From JACPVF01 sp964502095 (GTDB lineage: Bacteria; Chloroflexota; Anaerolineae; Anaerolineales; Villigracilaceae): a DNA stretch of 64,000 nt. Every line of letters starts with the position of its first letter. The stretch's first letter is position 1. Positions 40,922-49,959 of this stretch are shown here, in pieces. The notes under the pieces were generated by a model that worked only from the letters and a program-made list of their open reading frames with translations, was not told the origin of the DNA and ran no database searches. Where the stretch lies: NCBI GenBank assembly GCA_964502095.1, contig CAZCUF010000011.1, forward strand, positions 50,799 to 114,798, written 5' to 3'. The position numbers and the translations under genes are program-made.

Positions 40922-41968
40922 ATGACGAAGCAACTTATCTACGATCTCGATTTGAATTCCTTCGACGATCTTCTGAATTCATGGGGCGAACCTTCCTACC
41001 GCGTCAAACAAATCTGGCAGGGGCTGTATCGGCATTTCTATGATTCGGCGGAACAATTTACCAATCTTCCCAAGTCTCTACGCGAGAAGATGGAAGAACA
41101 GTTTACATTTTCTGCATTCAAAGTAAAAACCTATCTCGATTCGTCCGATGGGCAGACGCGCAAGACTCTGTTCGAGTTATCCGACGGCCATCTTATCGAA
41201 GCCGTGCTTATGCGTTATGACCGCCGCCGCACGTTGTGCATCAGCACACAGGCGGGCTGTGCCATGGGCTGTGTGTTTTGCGCCACCGGACAAATGGGCT
41301 TCAAACGTCATCTCGCCGCTGGCGAGATCGTGGCGCAAGTGATGTATTACGCGCGCCTGTTGCAGGCCGAGAATCTCAACGTGACGAATATCGTGTTGAT
41401 GGGTATGGGCGAACCGTTCCATAATTACGATCATACGATGAGCGCCATTGACCGGCTCAACGATGCGGATGGATACAACCTGGGCGCGCGCCGCTTCACC
41501 ATTTCGACCGTGGGACTGGTTCCGATGATTCGGCGTTTCGCCGACGAAAAGCGGCAGGTCAATCTCGCCATCTCGCTCCATGCCGCGGATGATGAAATGC
41601 GCGTCAGCATGTTGCCGGTCAACAAACGCTGGAATATCGAGGCGGTGCTCGAAGCCTGCCGTTACTACGTTCAGCAAACCGGGCGCCGCGTGACGTTCGA
41701 ATGGGCATTGATCAACGGCGTCAATGACACGCCGGAAGTAGCGTGTCAGCTCGCGGCGCGGCTTAAAGGATTGCTCTGTCACGTGAACGCCATTCCCCTC
41801 AACCCCACTGCGGGCTATCAGGGGCAGGCAACGGACCGCGTGAGGGCCGCGGCCTTCAAAGAATCACTGGAGCAGGCTGGGGTTCCATGCACGATCCGCA
41901 TGCGCCGCGGAATCGATATCCAGGCTGGGTGCGGTCAGTTGGCTGGTTTGGTTTCTTTGGATGATTAA
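40922..41968 (+). CDS. rlmN: Dual-specificity RNA C2-methyltransferase RlmN
   Basis: 348 aa radical SAM enzyme that methylates A2503 of 23S rRNA and A37 of some tRNAs. N-terminal (PSYRVKQIWQGLYRHFYDSAEQFTNLPKSLR), then cluster motif CAMGCVFC in ISTQAGCAMGCVFCATGQMGF, and C-terminal GIDIQAGCGQLAG with the conserved methyl-carrying Cys. ATG at 40922. A TAGAAT -10 candidate (40907-40912) ends 9 nt upstream, so the mRNA may be almost leaderless. Confidence 0.96.
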   Translation: MTKQLIYDLDLNSFDDLLNSWGEPSYRVKQIWQGLYRHFYDSAEQFTNLPKSLREKMEEQFTFSAFKVKTYLDSSDGQTRKTLFELSDGHLIEAVLMRYDRRRTLCISTQAGCAMGCVFCATGQMGFKRHLAAGEIVAQVMYYARLLQAENLNVTNIVLMGMGEPFHNYDHTMSAIDRLNDADGYNLGARRFTISTVGLVPMIRRFADEKRQVNLAISLHAADDEMRVSMLPVNKRWNIEAVLEACRYYVQQTGRRVTFEWALINGVNDTPEVACQLAARLKGLLCHVNAIPLNPTAGYQGQATDRVRAAAFKESLEQAGVPCTIRMRRGIDIQAGCGQLAGLVSLDD

Positions 41969-42024
41969 TTTTGGGGTTTTCCATTGTATTATTTTGGCTA
42001 CACGAAATTCACAAAGGCCGTTTC

Positions 42025-42053
42025 TTGCCAGAATGTTTTGTATGATGTATAGT
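42025..42053 (+). promoter_or_regulatory. Promoter of the Agl23-NHL gene
   Basis: -35 TTGCCA (42025-42030), 17-nt spacer, -10 TATAGT (42048-42053). Confidence 0.65.
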
Positions 42054-42088
42054 CAGTCCAATTTCTATATGAAGAACATGGTGAATTC

Positions 42089-45000
42089 ATGGAACAGAAA
42101 CGCAACTGGTTAGATCGTCCAATCCACCCTGCCCTGCCGGCCATTACAAATGAAGTCCTGATTTTCAGCCTGATCATCCTGGCGGCGATCGTCACGCGCT
42201 TTTATAACCTGGGCGCACGCGTGATGAGTCACGATGAAAGCCTGCATACGTACTTTTCCTGGCTGTTGTATCGCGGTCAGGGCTATCAACACACGCCGAT
42301 GATGCATGGGCCGTGGCAGTTCCATTGGATCGCGCTATCGTATTTTCTGTTCGGCGCCAGCGACTTCACGGCGCGCATCCCTGCGGCCGTGTTCGGCATC
42401 GCGACCATTGCCATGACCTGGTATTGGAAACGCTATATCGGGAAGACGGGCGCGCTGATCGCCGGTTTTTTGATGGTGATCTCGCCGTATCTGCTTTTCT
42501 ACAGCCGCTATGTGCGCGAGGATATGTACGCGGTTTTCTCCGGCGTGTTGATGCTGTACGTGGTTCTGCGTTATCTCGAAACGGGCGAAAAGAAATATCT
42601 GTATCTTACCGCCGCGGCATTGGTGATCCATTTTCTCGATAAAGAGACTTCTTTCATTTACACGGCGCAACTGCTGATATTTCTGGCGATCTATTTCATC
42701 GCGCGCATCACGCACCGCGCCTGGGAAGGCCATGAGCGCGACTATCGCGCTTTCATCATCCTGCTTGCAGTGGGAATATTGACGGTCGGCGCGGCGTTGG
42801 GATTCGCCCTCTATGAAAAACAAAACGCGACCCTCGGCGGCACCGAGACAATGTCGCCCGCGAATCCTTTTGCAACCGGTGCGGTTCAATCGCCCACGTT
42901 GGCGGGCGCATTTTCCCCATTGCCGATTCTGATCCTGATCGCATTGATCGTTTTGGGGGCGGCTGTGTATTTCCTGATTCGAGGTTACAGCCTGGCGCGG
43001 ATTCGTTCGGAGCGCTCGTTCGACCTGCTCATGTTGGCCGGTATGTTGGTCCTGCCACTGCTGAGCGCGTTCCTGATCAAATTTACCGAGCCGTGGCTCA
43101 AAGTGACCATTCCAACCGATGCCGCCTCCGTGCAAAGCCTGACTTCGCGCGATATCTTTTGGGTGGGCGTATTCGTTCTGATCATGTACGGGAGTTCGGC
43201 GATCATCGGTTATCTATGGAAGCGCGATCTGTGGTGGAAGCTGGCGCTCACATTTTGGGTGCCGTTCATCGTCTTGTACACCACCTTCTTTACCAACAGC
43301 GACGGCTTCTTCACTGGCGTGGTTGGCTCGCTCGGATACTGGCTGGTACAGCAAGGCGTACAACGCGGCAGTCAGCCGGCTTACTATTACATCTTGATTC
43401 AAATTCCGGTTTATGAATTCCTGCCTGCGATCGGCTTGATGCTCGCGTTGATTCTCGGCCTGCGGCGAAAAATCACCGCGCAACCGGCTGCGCCGGAAGC
43501 AGAATCGGAAGAAACGGCGACGGTCAAGACCAGGGAATTTGTGGAGGCGCAACAGGACCCCAACTTCATCAATATGTTCAGCCTGTTGGCGTTCTGGAGC
43601 ATTATCAGCATAATTTCGCTCTCGCTGGCGGGCGAGCGCATGCCGTGGCTGACCACCCACTTGACGTGGCCCATGATCCTGATTACCGGCTGGGCGCTGG
43701 GACGCGTGCTCGACACAACCAATTGGGAGGCCTTGCGCGAACGCCGTGTTTGGCTGGTGCTGGTTACGGTCGTTGTTTTCCTGGCCAGCCTCGTAAATGC
43801 AGTCTTTGCGTGGGGACTCAATCCCCCATTTCAAGGCCGGGAAATGGCGCAACTCGAGGCCACCAACGCCTTTATCCTGCCTGCCATCGTCGCGCTTGCC
43901 AGCGGCGCGGCATTGACCTATCTCCTGCGCGATTGGACCAGCCACGATGTGAAGCGCGTCTTTACGATGACTTTCTTCGTCATCCTCGCGGTACTGACGG
44001 CGCGCACGGCTTTCCGTGCCGCGTACATTGATTACGATGACGCAACCGAATACATGGTCTATGCTCACGGTGCGACCGGCATTAAACAGGTTATGGCGCA
44101 AGCCAAGGAAATATCCGAACGCACTGCAGGCGGACTGAATATTGCCATCGCCTACGATGCCAGCGCGCCGGATACCGGCGTTTCATGGCCGTTCGTGTGG
44201 TATTTACGCGACTACACCAACCAGCGCTCCTTCGATGCGCCGACCCGTTCACTGCGCGACTCGGTGATCGTCATTGTGGACGAGAAGAATTTCGGCAAGA
44301 TCGACGCCGCGCTCGGCCCGAATTATTACCGCTTCGATTACATCCGCATGTGGTGGCCGAATCAGGATTACTTCAATCTGGTCTCTTCGCGCGATGCGAA
44401 CACACCATTCCCCGACGACTACTCGTGCACAGGCCTGCTCGGATTCTTCCGTTTGTTCAAGGGCGAGGACTTCTCGCGCATCTGCACCGCCATCGGCGAC
44501 CCGCAGATACGGGCCGGTATTGTTGACATCTGGCTGAATCGCGATTACACGCGTTATGCGCAGGCCATTGCGCCTTATGCCACGCGCGTCAATTCGGGTT
44601 TCGATCCCAGCACATACACACTGACCAACTGGCAACCCTCCGATCGAATGCGTATGTATATTCGCAAAGATGTGGTCGCGCAAATATGGAACTACGGCGT
44701 TGGGCCGGCCGAGACGACCGCCGAAGTTCAGGACCCAACCGTCGGCAAGACGATCACACTCGCCGCCGACCTGGTCATCGATTCCAATCAACCTCAGCCG
44801 CTGACGATGAATGCGCCGCGCGCCCTGGCCTTTGCAAAAGACGGCAGTTTCTACGTAGCCGATTCGCTCAATCATCGCATCCTGCATTTCGACCCGAACG
44901 GAAAACTGCTCGGTCAATGGGGCTCCTTCTTCGACGGAAGCAAATCCCCTGCCCCGCTTGGAACGTTCAATGAGCCCTGGGGCGTGGCGGTCGGCCCGGA

Positions 45001-45652
45001 CGGTTCTGTATTCGTAGCCGATACATGGAATCACCGCATCGAAAAATTTACAGCCGACGGCCAGCCGATTAAGGAATGGGGTCATTTCGGTCAGGCCGAT
45101 ACGCCGGACGCGTTTTACGGTCCGCGCTCTGTTGCAGTGGATTCGCAGGGACGAGTCTTCGTTGCCGATACCGGGAACAAGCGCATCGTCGTGTTCGATT
45201 CGGACGGTAATTTCATTACGCAATTCGGATCGCAGGGATTGGAACCGGGTCAATTCGATGAGCCGGTCGGCGTCGCGGTCGACTCGGACGGCCGCGTCTA
45301 CGTGGCCGATACCTGGAATCAAAGAATCCAAACATTCCTGCCCACCTCGGATGGAACCAGTTATCTGCCCGATCAACAATGGGAGGTGTTCGGCTGGGCC
45401 GGGCAGTCGCTGGATAACAAGCCGTTCATCGCAGTGGACGCGCAGAAGAATGTCTTCATCACGGATCCGGAAAGCTATCGCGTGATGGAATTCTCCGGCA
45501 GCGGCGATCTATTACGAGTCTGGGGCGACTACGGCACAACGGAGTCCACCTTTACCCTGCCCGATGGCATCGCTGTGGATCCGCAGGGCCGCGTATGGGT
45601 GACCGATGCCGGTTCGCAAAGGATTTTGAGATTCACGGTTCCGCAAAACTAA
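42089..45652 (+). CDS. Membrane glycosyltransferase-like protein (TIGR03663/Agl23 type) fused to NHL propeller
   Basis: 1187 aa. Residues about 1-680 are a polytopic GT-C-type membrane domain: MSHDESLHTYFSWLLYRGQG with the DES acid motif in the first loop, and YSRYVREDMYAVFSGV. A periplasmic-like region follows, then from about residue 905 an NHL beta-propeller with five or more repeats (VAVGPDGSVFVADTWNHRI, VAVDSQGRVFVADTGN). Such proteins transfer or flip lipid-linked glycans in some prokaryotes; the propeller may bind protein or glycan at the outer face. Fused NHL is a notable addition. No glycosylation gene is nearby, so the substrate is unknown. Confidence 0.85.
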   Translation: MEQKRNWLDRPIHPALPAITNEVLIFSLIILAAIVTRFYNLGARVMSHDESLHTYFSWLLYRGQGYQHTPMMHGPWQFHWIALSYFLFGASDFTARIPAAVFGIATIAMTWYWKRYIGKTGALIAGFLMVISPYLLFYSRYVREDMYAVFSGVLMLYVVLRYLETGEKKYLYLTAAALVIHFLDKETSFIYTAQLLIFLAIYFIARITHRAWEGHERDYRAFIILLAVGILTVGAALGFALYEKQNATLGGTETMSPANPFATGAVQSPTLAGAFSPLPILILIALIVLGAAVYFLIRGYSLARIRSERSFDLLMLAGMLVLPLLSAFLIKFTEPWLKVTIPTDAASVQSLTSRDIFWVGVFVLIMYGSSAIIGYLWKRDLWWKLALTFWVPFIVLYTTFFTNSDGFFTGVVGSLGYWLVQQGVQRGSQPAYYYILIQIPVYEFLPAIGLMLALILGLRRKITAQPAAPEAESEETATVKTREFVEAQQDPNFINMFSLLAFWSIISIISLSLAGERMPWLTTHLTWPMILITGWALGRVLDTTNWEALRERRVWLVLVTVVVFLASLVNAVFAWGLNPPFQGREMAQLEATNAFILPAIVALASGAALTYLLRDWTSHDVKRVFTMTFFVILAVLTARTAFRAAYIDYDDATEYMVYAHGATGIKQVMAQAKEISERTAGGLNIAIAYDASAPDTGVSWPFVWYLRDYTNQRSFDAPTRSLRDSVIVIVDEKNFGKIDAALGPNYYRFDYIRMWWPNQDYFNLVSSRDANTPFPDDYSCTGLLGFFRLFKGEDFSRICTAIGDPQIRAGIVDIWLNRDYTRYAQAIAPYATRVNSGFDPSTYTLTNWQPSDRMRMYIRKDVVAQIWNYGVGPAETTAEVQDPTVGKTITLAADLVIDSNQPQPLTMNAPRALAFAKDGSFYVADSLNHRILHFDPNGKLLGQWGSFFDGSKSPAPLGTFNEPWGVAVGPDGSVFVADTWNHRIEKFTADGQPIKEWGHFGQADTPDAFYGPRSVAVDSQGRVFVADTGNKRIVVFDSDGNFITQFGSQGLEPGQFDEPVGVAVDSDGRVYVADTWNQRIQTFLPTSDGTSYLPDQQWEVFGWAGQSLDNKPFIAVDAQKNVFITDPESYRVMEFSGSGDLLRVWGDYGTTESTFTLPDGIAVDPQGRVWVTDAGSQRILRFTVPQN

Positions 45653-45671
45653 ACCTATCGATCACGACACA

Positions 45672-45707
45672 ACACCCCGAAGCGATCAGCTTCGGGGTGT
45701 GTTTCTT
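45672..45707 (+). terminator. Intrinsic terminator after the Agl23-NHL gene
   Basis: ACACCCCGAAGC (45672-45683) / GCTTCGGGGTGT (45689-45700), then GTTTCTT. 12-bp stem. Confidence 0.85.
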
Positions 45708-45767
45708 CTCAAGTGGTATTATAATCGTCATGCAAAATTTCAAGGAAGGACGGAACTTTAGGATTCG

Positions 45768-46904
45768 ATGAAACTTCACGAATATCAATCGAAACAGATC
45801 TTTTCAAAATATGGTGTCCCCATACCAAAGGGACGGGTAGCGGCTACCGCAAGCGAGGCGAGACAGATCGCCGAAGAGCTGGGTGGCCGCGTTGTTATTA
45901 AAGCGCAGGTTTTGGTCGGCGGGCGTGGCAAGGCCGGCGGCGTAAAGCTTGCCAAGGACCCGGATGAGGCGGAACAGCTTGCCACCAAAATTCTGGGGAT
46001 GGAAATTAAAGGTTTACCGGTTCGCAAAGTTTTGGTCGATGAGGGCGCGGCCATCGATCAGGAAATATATTTCTCGATCACCAACGACCGTGCGGCCAAA
46101 AAGCCTGTGATGATGGCCTCGGCTTCCGGCGGCATGGATATCGAAGAGGTAGCCGCGACCGCGCCCGAGAAGATCGTCAAGATTCACATTGACCCATTAC
46201 TCGGCCTGCGCGACTATCAAGCGCGCGACATCGCCGCCTCGATAGACCTGCCGCGCGAATACTGGAAGGATTTCGGCGCAATCGCAAACGGTTTATGGAA
46301 AGCGTACAGTCAGAACGACGCCACCCTGGCCGAAATCAATCCGCTGGTTATTACCAAAGATAAACGCCTGCTCGCCCTGGACGGAAAAATGCTGATCGAC
46401 GATAACGCCCTGTTCCGTCATAGCGACCTGGCCGAAATGCGCGACATCGACGAAGAAGCGCCGGAAGAAACCGAGGCGCGCAAATACGGTTTATCGTTCA
46501 TCAAACTGGAAGGCAACATCGGCTGTATGGTCAACGGCGCGGGCCTGGCAATGACCAGCATGGATATCGTCAAATTGTTCGGAGGCGAACCGGCCAACTT
46601 CCTCGATATTGGCGGCGGCGCGGGCGCGGAGAAAGTCGCGGCGGCGATGCGTATCATTTTGTCCGATGCAAACGTAAAAGCCGTATTGTTCAATATTTTC
46701 GGCGGCATCACACGCTGTGACGAAGTGGCGCGCGGTATTTTGACAGCCATGAAAGAAGTCAGGCCGACCGTGCCGATGGTGGTCCGCCTAGTGGGGACGA
46801 ATGCGGAAGAGGGCCGGCAATTACTGGCCGATGCCCATATGATCACGGCTGAAACATTGGTTGACGCGGCGAAGAAAGCCGTTGCCGCGGCACAGCAAAA
46901 ATAA
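45768..46904 (+). CDS. sucC: Succinyl-CoA synthetase, beta subunit
   Basis: 378 aa. ATP-grasp N-terminal part (HEYQSKQIFSKYGVPIPKG) and C-terminal CoA-ligase fold (GNIGCMVNGAGLAMTSMD, DIGGGAGAEKV). With sucD it interconverts succinyl-CoA and succinate with NDP phosphorylation in the TCA cycle. GGAAGGAC ribosome-binding site; 17 nt before sucD. Confidence 0.96.
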   Translation: MKLHEYQSKQIFSKYGVPIPKGRVAATASEARQIAEELGGRVVIKAQVLVGGRGKAGGVKLAKDPDEAEQLATKILGMEIKGLPVRKVLVDEGAAIDQEIYFSITNDRAAKKPVMMASASGGMDIEEVAATAPEKIVKIHIDPLLGLRDYQARDIAASIDLPREYWKDFGAIANGLWKAYSQNDATLAEINPLVITKDKRLLALDGKMLIDDNALFRHSDLAEMRDIDEEAPEETEARKYGLSFIKLEGNIGCMVNGAGLAMTSMDIVKLFGGEPANFLDIGGGAGAEKVAAAMRIILSDANVKAVLFNIFGGITRCDEVARGILTAMKEVRPTVPMVVRLVGTNAEEGRQLLADAHMITAETLVDAAKKAVAAAQQK

Positions 46905-46921
46905 TTCGGAGAGCGATATTC

Positions 46922-47785
46922 ATGAGCATTTTAGTTGATAAAGACACTCGTTTGTTGGTGCAGGGCATTACCGGCAAGGAAGGGCTTTTCCATACCACGC
47001 AAATGGTCGCTTACGGAACCAATGTTGTGGCGGGTATGACGCCCGGCAAAGGCGGCGAATGGGTGCTGGATGGGAAAATCCCCGTCTTCGATTCGGTTAA
47101 ATTGGCCGTGGATGCGACGGGGGCCAATTGTTCGATCATTTTTGTGCCAGCCCGCTTCGCCCCGGACGCAATGTTCGAAGCCGCCGACGCGGATATTCCT
47201 CTGGTAATCTGCATTACCGAGGGCGTGGCAGTTCAGGATATGATGCGCGTCCGAAGTTATCTCGACCAGAAAAATGTGCGGTTGATCGGGCCCAACTGTC
47301 CCGGTCTGCTGACGCCAGGCCAATCCAAAGTAGGCATTATCCCCGGCGATATTGCCATCCCCGGGAACGTGGGCGTTGTTTCACGTTCGGGCACATTGAC
47401 CTATGAAGTGCTTTACGCGCTCAAGCTGGCCGGCATGGGCGCCTCGACTTGCGTTGGCATCGGCGGCGATCCGGTCAATGGCACAAGCTTCATTGACACG
47501 CTGGATATGTTCGAGCACGACCCCCAAACGGAAAAGGTTGTGATGATCGGCGAGATTGGCGGCACAGACGAAGAGAAAGCCGCGGAGTTCATCTCTGGAA
47601 AAATGACCAAGCCGGTTGTCTCGTTCATCGCCGGGCAAACTGCTCCTCCCGGCAAACGCATGGGCCATGCAGGCGCGATCATCGAGGGTGGCGCGGGCAC
47701 AGCCGCGGATAAAGTCAAAGCATTGGAAGCGGCTGGCGTGCGCGTGGCCAAACATCCGGAGGAAATCCCTTCGCTCTTGAAATAA
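46922..47785 (+). CDS. sucD: Succinyl-CoA synthetase, alpha subunit
   Basis: 287 aa. CoA-binding N-terminal domain (GITGKEGLFHTTQMVAYGTNVVAGM) and the ligase domain with the phosphohistidine loop GHAGAIIEGGAG. Partner of sucC; same operon. Confidence 0.96.
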   Translation: MSILVDKDTRLLVQGITGKEGLFHTTQMVAYGTNVVAGMTPGKGGEWVLDGKIPVFDSVKLAVDATGANCSIIFVPARFAPDAMFEAADADIPLVICITEGVAVQDMMRVRSYLDQKNVRLIGPNCPGLLTPGQSKVGIIPGDIAIPGNVGVVSRSGTLTYEVLYALKLAGMGASTCVGIGGDPVNGTSFIDTLDMFEHDPQTEKVVMIGEIGGTDEEKAAEFISGKMTKPVVSFIAGQTAPPGKRMGHAGAIIEGGAGTAADKVKALEAAGVRVAKHPEEIPSLLK

Positions 47786-47850
47786 TGAATGGCGGCTCAA
47801 CTGCGGGCATTCTCATAAGCGCGCCGTAACCGCCACCAAATTATTAAACG

Positions 47851-47880
47851 CGTAGAGCCGTCACTATGGACGGCTCTACG
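47851..47880. repeat. 12-bp inverted repeat between convergent sucD and acpP
   Basis: CGTAGAGCCGTC (47851-47862) / GACGGCTCTACG (47869-47880), 6-nt loop. No T-run on either side, so either a weak bidirectional terminator or a REP-like element. Confidence 0.7.
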
Positions 47881-47898
47881 GTTATAATCGCATCAAGA

Positions 47899-48135
47899 CT
47901 ATTTGTGATGAGAATCGATGTACGTGACGGCGTCGCCCACAGTCGTAATTGACTGGGCATCTTCGTCTGAAATTTCGGCGCCGAACTTGTCTTCAAACGC
48001 CATGATCAGTTCGACCAGATCCAGGGAATCCGCTTCAAGGTCCTCGCGGAAGCGAGCCTCGGGGTTGATCTTCGCCTCATCCGCACCAAGCAAATCCACA
48101 ATGATCTTTTTGACTTCCTCATATGTATCAGCCAT
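47899..48135 (-). CDS. acpP: Acyl carrier protein
   Basis: 78 aa. Four-helix ACP with the phosphopantetheine Ser37 in EADSLDLVELIMAFE. Carries acyl chains in fatty acid synthesis. Strong AGGAGGA ribosome-binding site at 48141-48147 on the minus strand. Not in a fab cluster here. Confidence 0.97.
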   Translation of the reverse strand: MADTYEEVKKIIVDLLGADEAKINPEARFREDLEADSLDLVELIMAFEDKFGAEISDEDAQSITTVGDAVTYIDSHHK

Positions 48136-48249
48136 CTGTTCCTCCTGAACTGGTTTCCAAAATAAGCTGGCCTATTGTAACCTTTTCGATAATGCTGTCA
48201 AGCCAGCGATCCTCCATTTAGGGGATTTCTAACAAAGGAACACTGCCTC

Positions 48250-49287
48250 ATGACAAAAGTTGCGCCCATTACCGAACGAAAAACCGACCACATTAAAATT
48301 AATCTCGAGCGGGATGTCCGCTCCGCGTTGACGACGGGCCTCGAAAAGTATTCCTTTATGCACGAAGCTTTACCCGAGCTCGACCTGGAACGCGTCGATA
48401 CGCGCCTCAAGTTGTTCGGCAAACAACTGGCCGCACCCATTCTGATCAGTTCCATGACGGGCGGCTCGAAAGAGGCCGGTGTTATCAATCGGCGGTTGGC
48501 CGAGGCCGCACAGGATGTTGGTCTCGCCATGGGAGTCGGTTCCCAGCGCGCCGCGCTCGAACATTCCGAACAGATTCGAAGCTTTGCTGTGGCGCGCAAA
48601 GCCGCGCCGGATATTCTATTATTTGCCAACCTCGGCGCGGTGCAATTGAATTACGGCTTTGCTCTTGACGAATGCCGCCGCGCAGTGGATATGATTCAAG
48701 CCGACGCGTTGATTCTGCACTTGAATCCACTGCAGGAAGCAGTGCAAGCCGGCGGCGATACGAACTTTAAAGGCATCGCTCAAAAAATTGAAAGGATTTG
48801 CAAGAAGCTTGAGGCGCCAGTCATCGCGAAAGAAGTTGGTTGGGGAATTTCCAAACGAACCGCGAAGCTACTCGCGGATTGCGGTGTCTCTGCCATCGAC
48901 GTGGCAGGCGCAGGCGGCACAAGCTGGTCTCAAGTGGAAATGTATCGCGCACCCGATGAATTCACGCGCGAACTGGCCGCCACCTTCGTCGGCTGGGGTA
49001 TTCCAACCACCGATTCAATCTTGAACGTCAAAGCATCCGCTCCGCGCATGGCGGTCTTCGCCAGCGGCGGTCTTAAGGACGGACTCGATATCGCCAAGTG
49101 TCTCGCGCTCGGTGCAACACTTGGCGGCATGGCAGGAAATTTCTTGAAAGCCGCGGCGATTTCAACCGAAAAAACCATCGAAACGATGCAACTGACGAAG
49201 AGACAAATTGAAGTGACCATGTTCGCGGCAGGAGTTGGAAATTTGAAGGGCTTGAACAAAAGCAGGCTGGCAAGCATTGCTTCATGA
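48250..49287 (+). CDS. fni: Type 2 isopentenyl-diphosphate delta-isomerase (FMN-dependent)
   Basis: 345 aa. Family start ERKTDHIKINLERDV, MTGGSKEAGVINRRLAEAA, GVGSQRAALE, and the FMN phosphate site GAGGTSWSQVE. Converts IPP to DMAPP. AAAGGAA ribosome-binding site. Heads a run with a HAD hydrolase and a prenyl diphosphate synthase, so isoprenoid precursor supply is the likely theme. Confidence 0.95.
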   Translation: MTKVAPITERKTDHIKINLERDVRSALTTGLEKYSFMHEALPELDLERVDTRLKLFGKQLAAPILISSMTGGSKEAGVINRRLAEAAQDVGLAMGVGSQRAALEHSEQIRSFAVARKAAPDILLFANLGAVQLNYGFALDECRRAVDMIQADALILHLNPLQEAVQAGGDTNFKGIAQKIERICKKLEAPVIAKEVGWGISKRTAKLLADCGVSAIDVAGAGGTSWSQVEMYRAPDEFTRELAATFVGWGIPTTDSILNVKASAPRMAVFASGGLKDGLDIAKCLALGATLGGMAGNFLKAAAISTEKTIETMQLTKRQIEVTMFAAGVGNLKGLNKSRLASIAS

Positions 49288-49344
49288 GGCTAACCCTCGC
49301 TCACGATCACAAGCCGATAAATGGAATCCGGTTAGAATGGGCGC

Positions 49345-49959
49345 ATGACTACCTCCATCCAGGCTATCGTCTTCGACTTCGGCGGCGTCCTGATCGAGTG
49401 GGATCCGCGCAACCTGTATCGCCGTTACTTTCCAAATCAACCGCAAGCCATGGAACAATTTCTTGCCGAGATTCATTTCCCCGAATGGAACACGCGACTC
49501 GATAAAGGTCTTCCCTTCAAACAGGGTGTGGCCGAACTTTCGGCGCAATTTCCTCAGTACGCCGAATTAATCCGCGCCTTTCATGAACATTGGCCTGAGG
49601 CAACCGGCAGTCCCATTACCGGGACGATTGAGATTCTACGCAAGCTCAAACAATTGGAGTGGCCGGTTTATGGATTAAGCAACTGGTCGGCGGAAACATT
49701 TCCTATCACGCGCGCCCAATACGATTTCTTCGATCTTCTCGATGGCTTCATTATTTCAGGCGATGTCAAACTAACCAAACCAGACCCGGCTATTTTCCAG
49801 GCCCTGCTGAACAAAATTGGCCGCAAAGCGGAAGAATGTGTTTATATCGACGATCATCTTCCGAATATCAAAACCGCTCAAGCGCTGGGTTTTATAGCGA
49901 TTCAATTTCAGTCACCTGCGCAGTTGGAGCGCGAACTTCACGAATTGGGAATCCTGTAA
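49345..49959 (+). CDS. HAD-superfamily IA hydrolase
   Basis: 204 aa. Motif I VFDFGGVLIEWDP, motif II LSNWSAET, motif III KLTKPDPAIF, motif IV YIDDHLPN. Resembles YihX-type sugar-phosphate phosphatases. ATG at 49345 is 6 nt after a TAGAAT -10 candidate (49333-49338), pointing to a leaderless start, although the -35 is poor. It abuts the prenyl synthase gene with no gap, so it might hydrolyse prenyl diphosphates or intermediates; that link is speculative. Confidence 0.9.
   Translation: MTTSIQAIVFDFGGVLIEWDPRNLYRRYFPNQPQAMEQFLAEIHFPEWNTRLDKGLPFKQGVAELSAQFPQYAELIRAFHEHWPEATGSPITGTIEILRKLKQLEWPVYGLSNWSAETFPITRAQYDFFDLLDGFIISGDVKLTKPDPAIFQALLNKIGRKAEECVYIDDHLPNIKTAQALGFIAIQFQSPAQLERELHELGIL

Noticed and set aside
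47851..47880. Strong rho-independent terminator after sucD
   Set aside because: The stem is good but there is no T-run on either strand, so it is listed as an inverted repeat only.
49289..49345. Complete promoter for the HAD gene at 49345
   Set aside because: The -10 is good but no acceptable -35 is found at 16-18 nt; only the leaderless spacing is noted.
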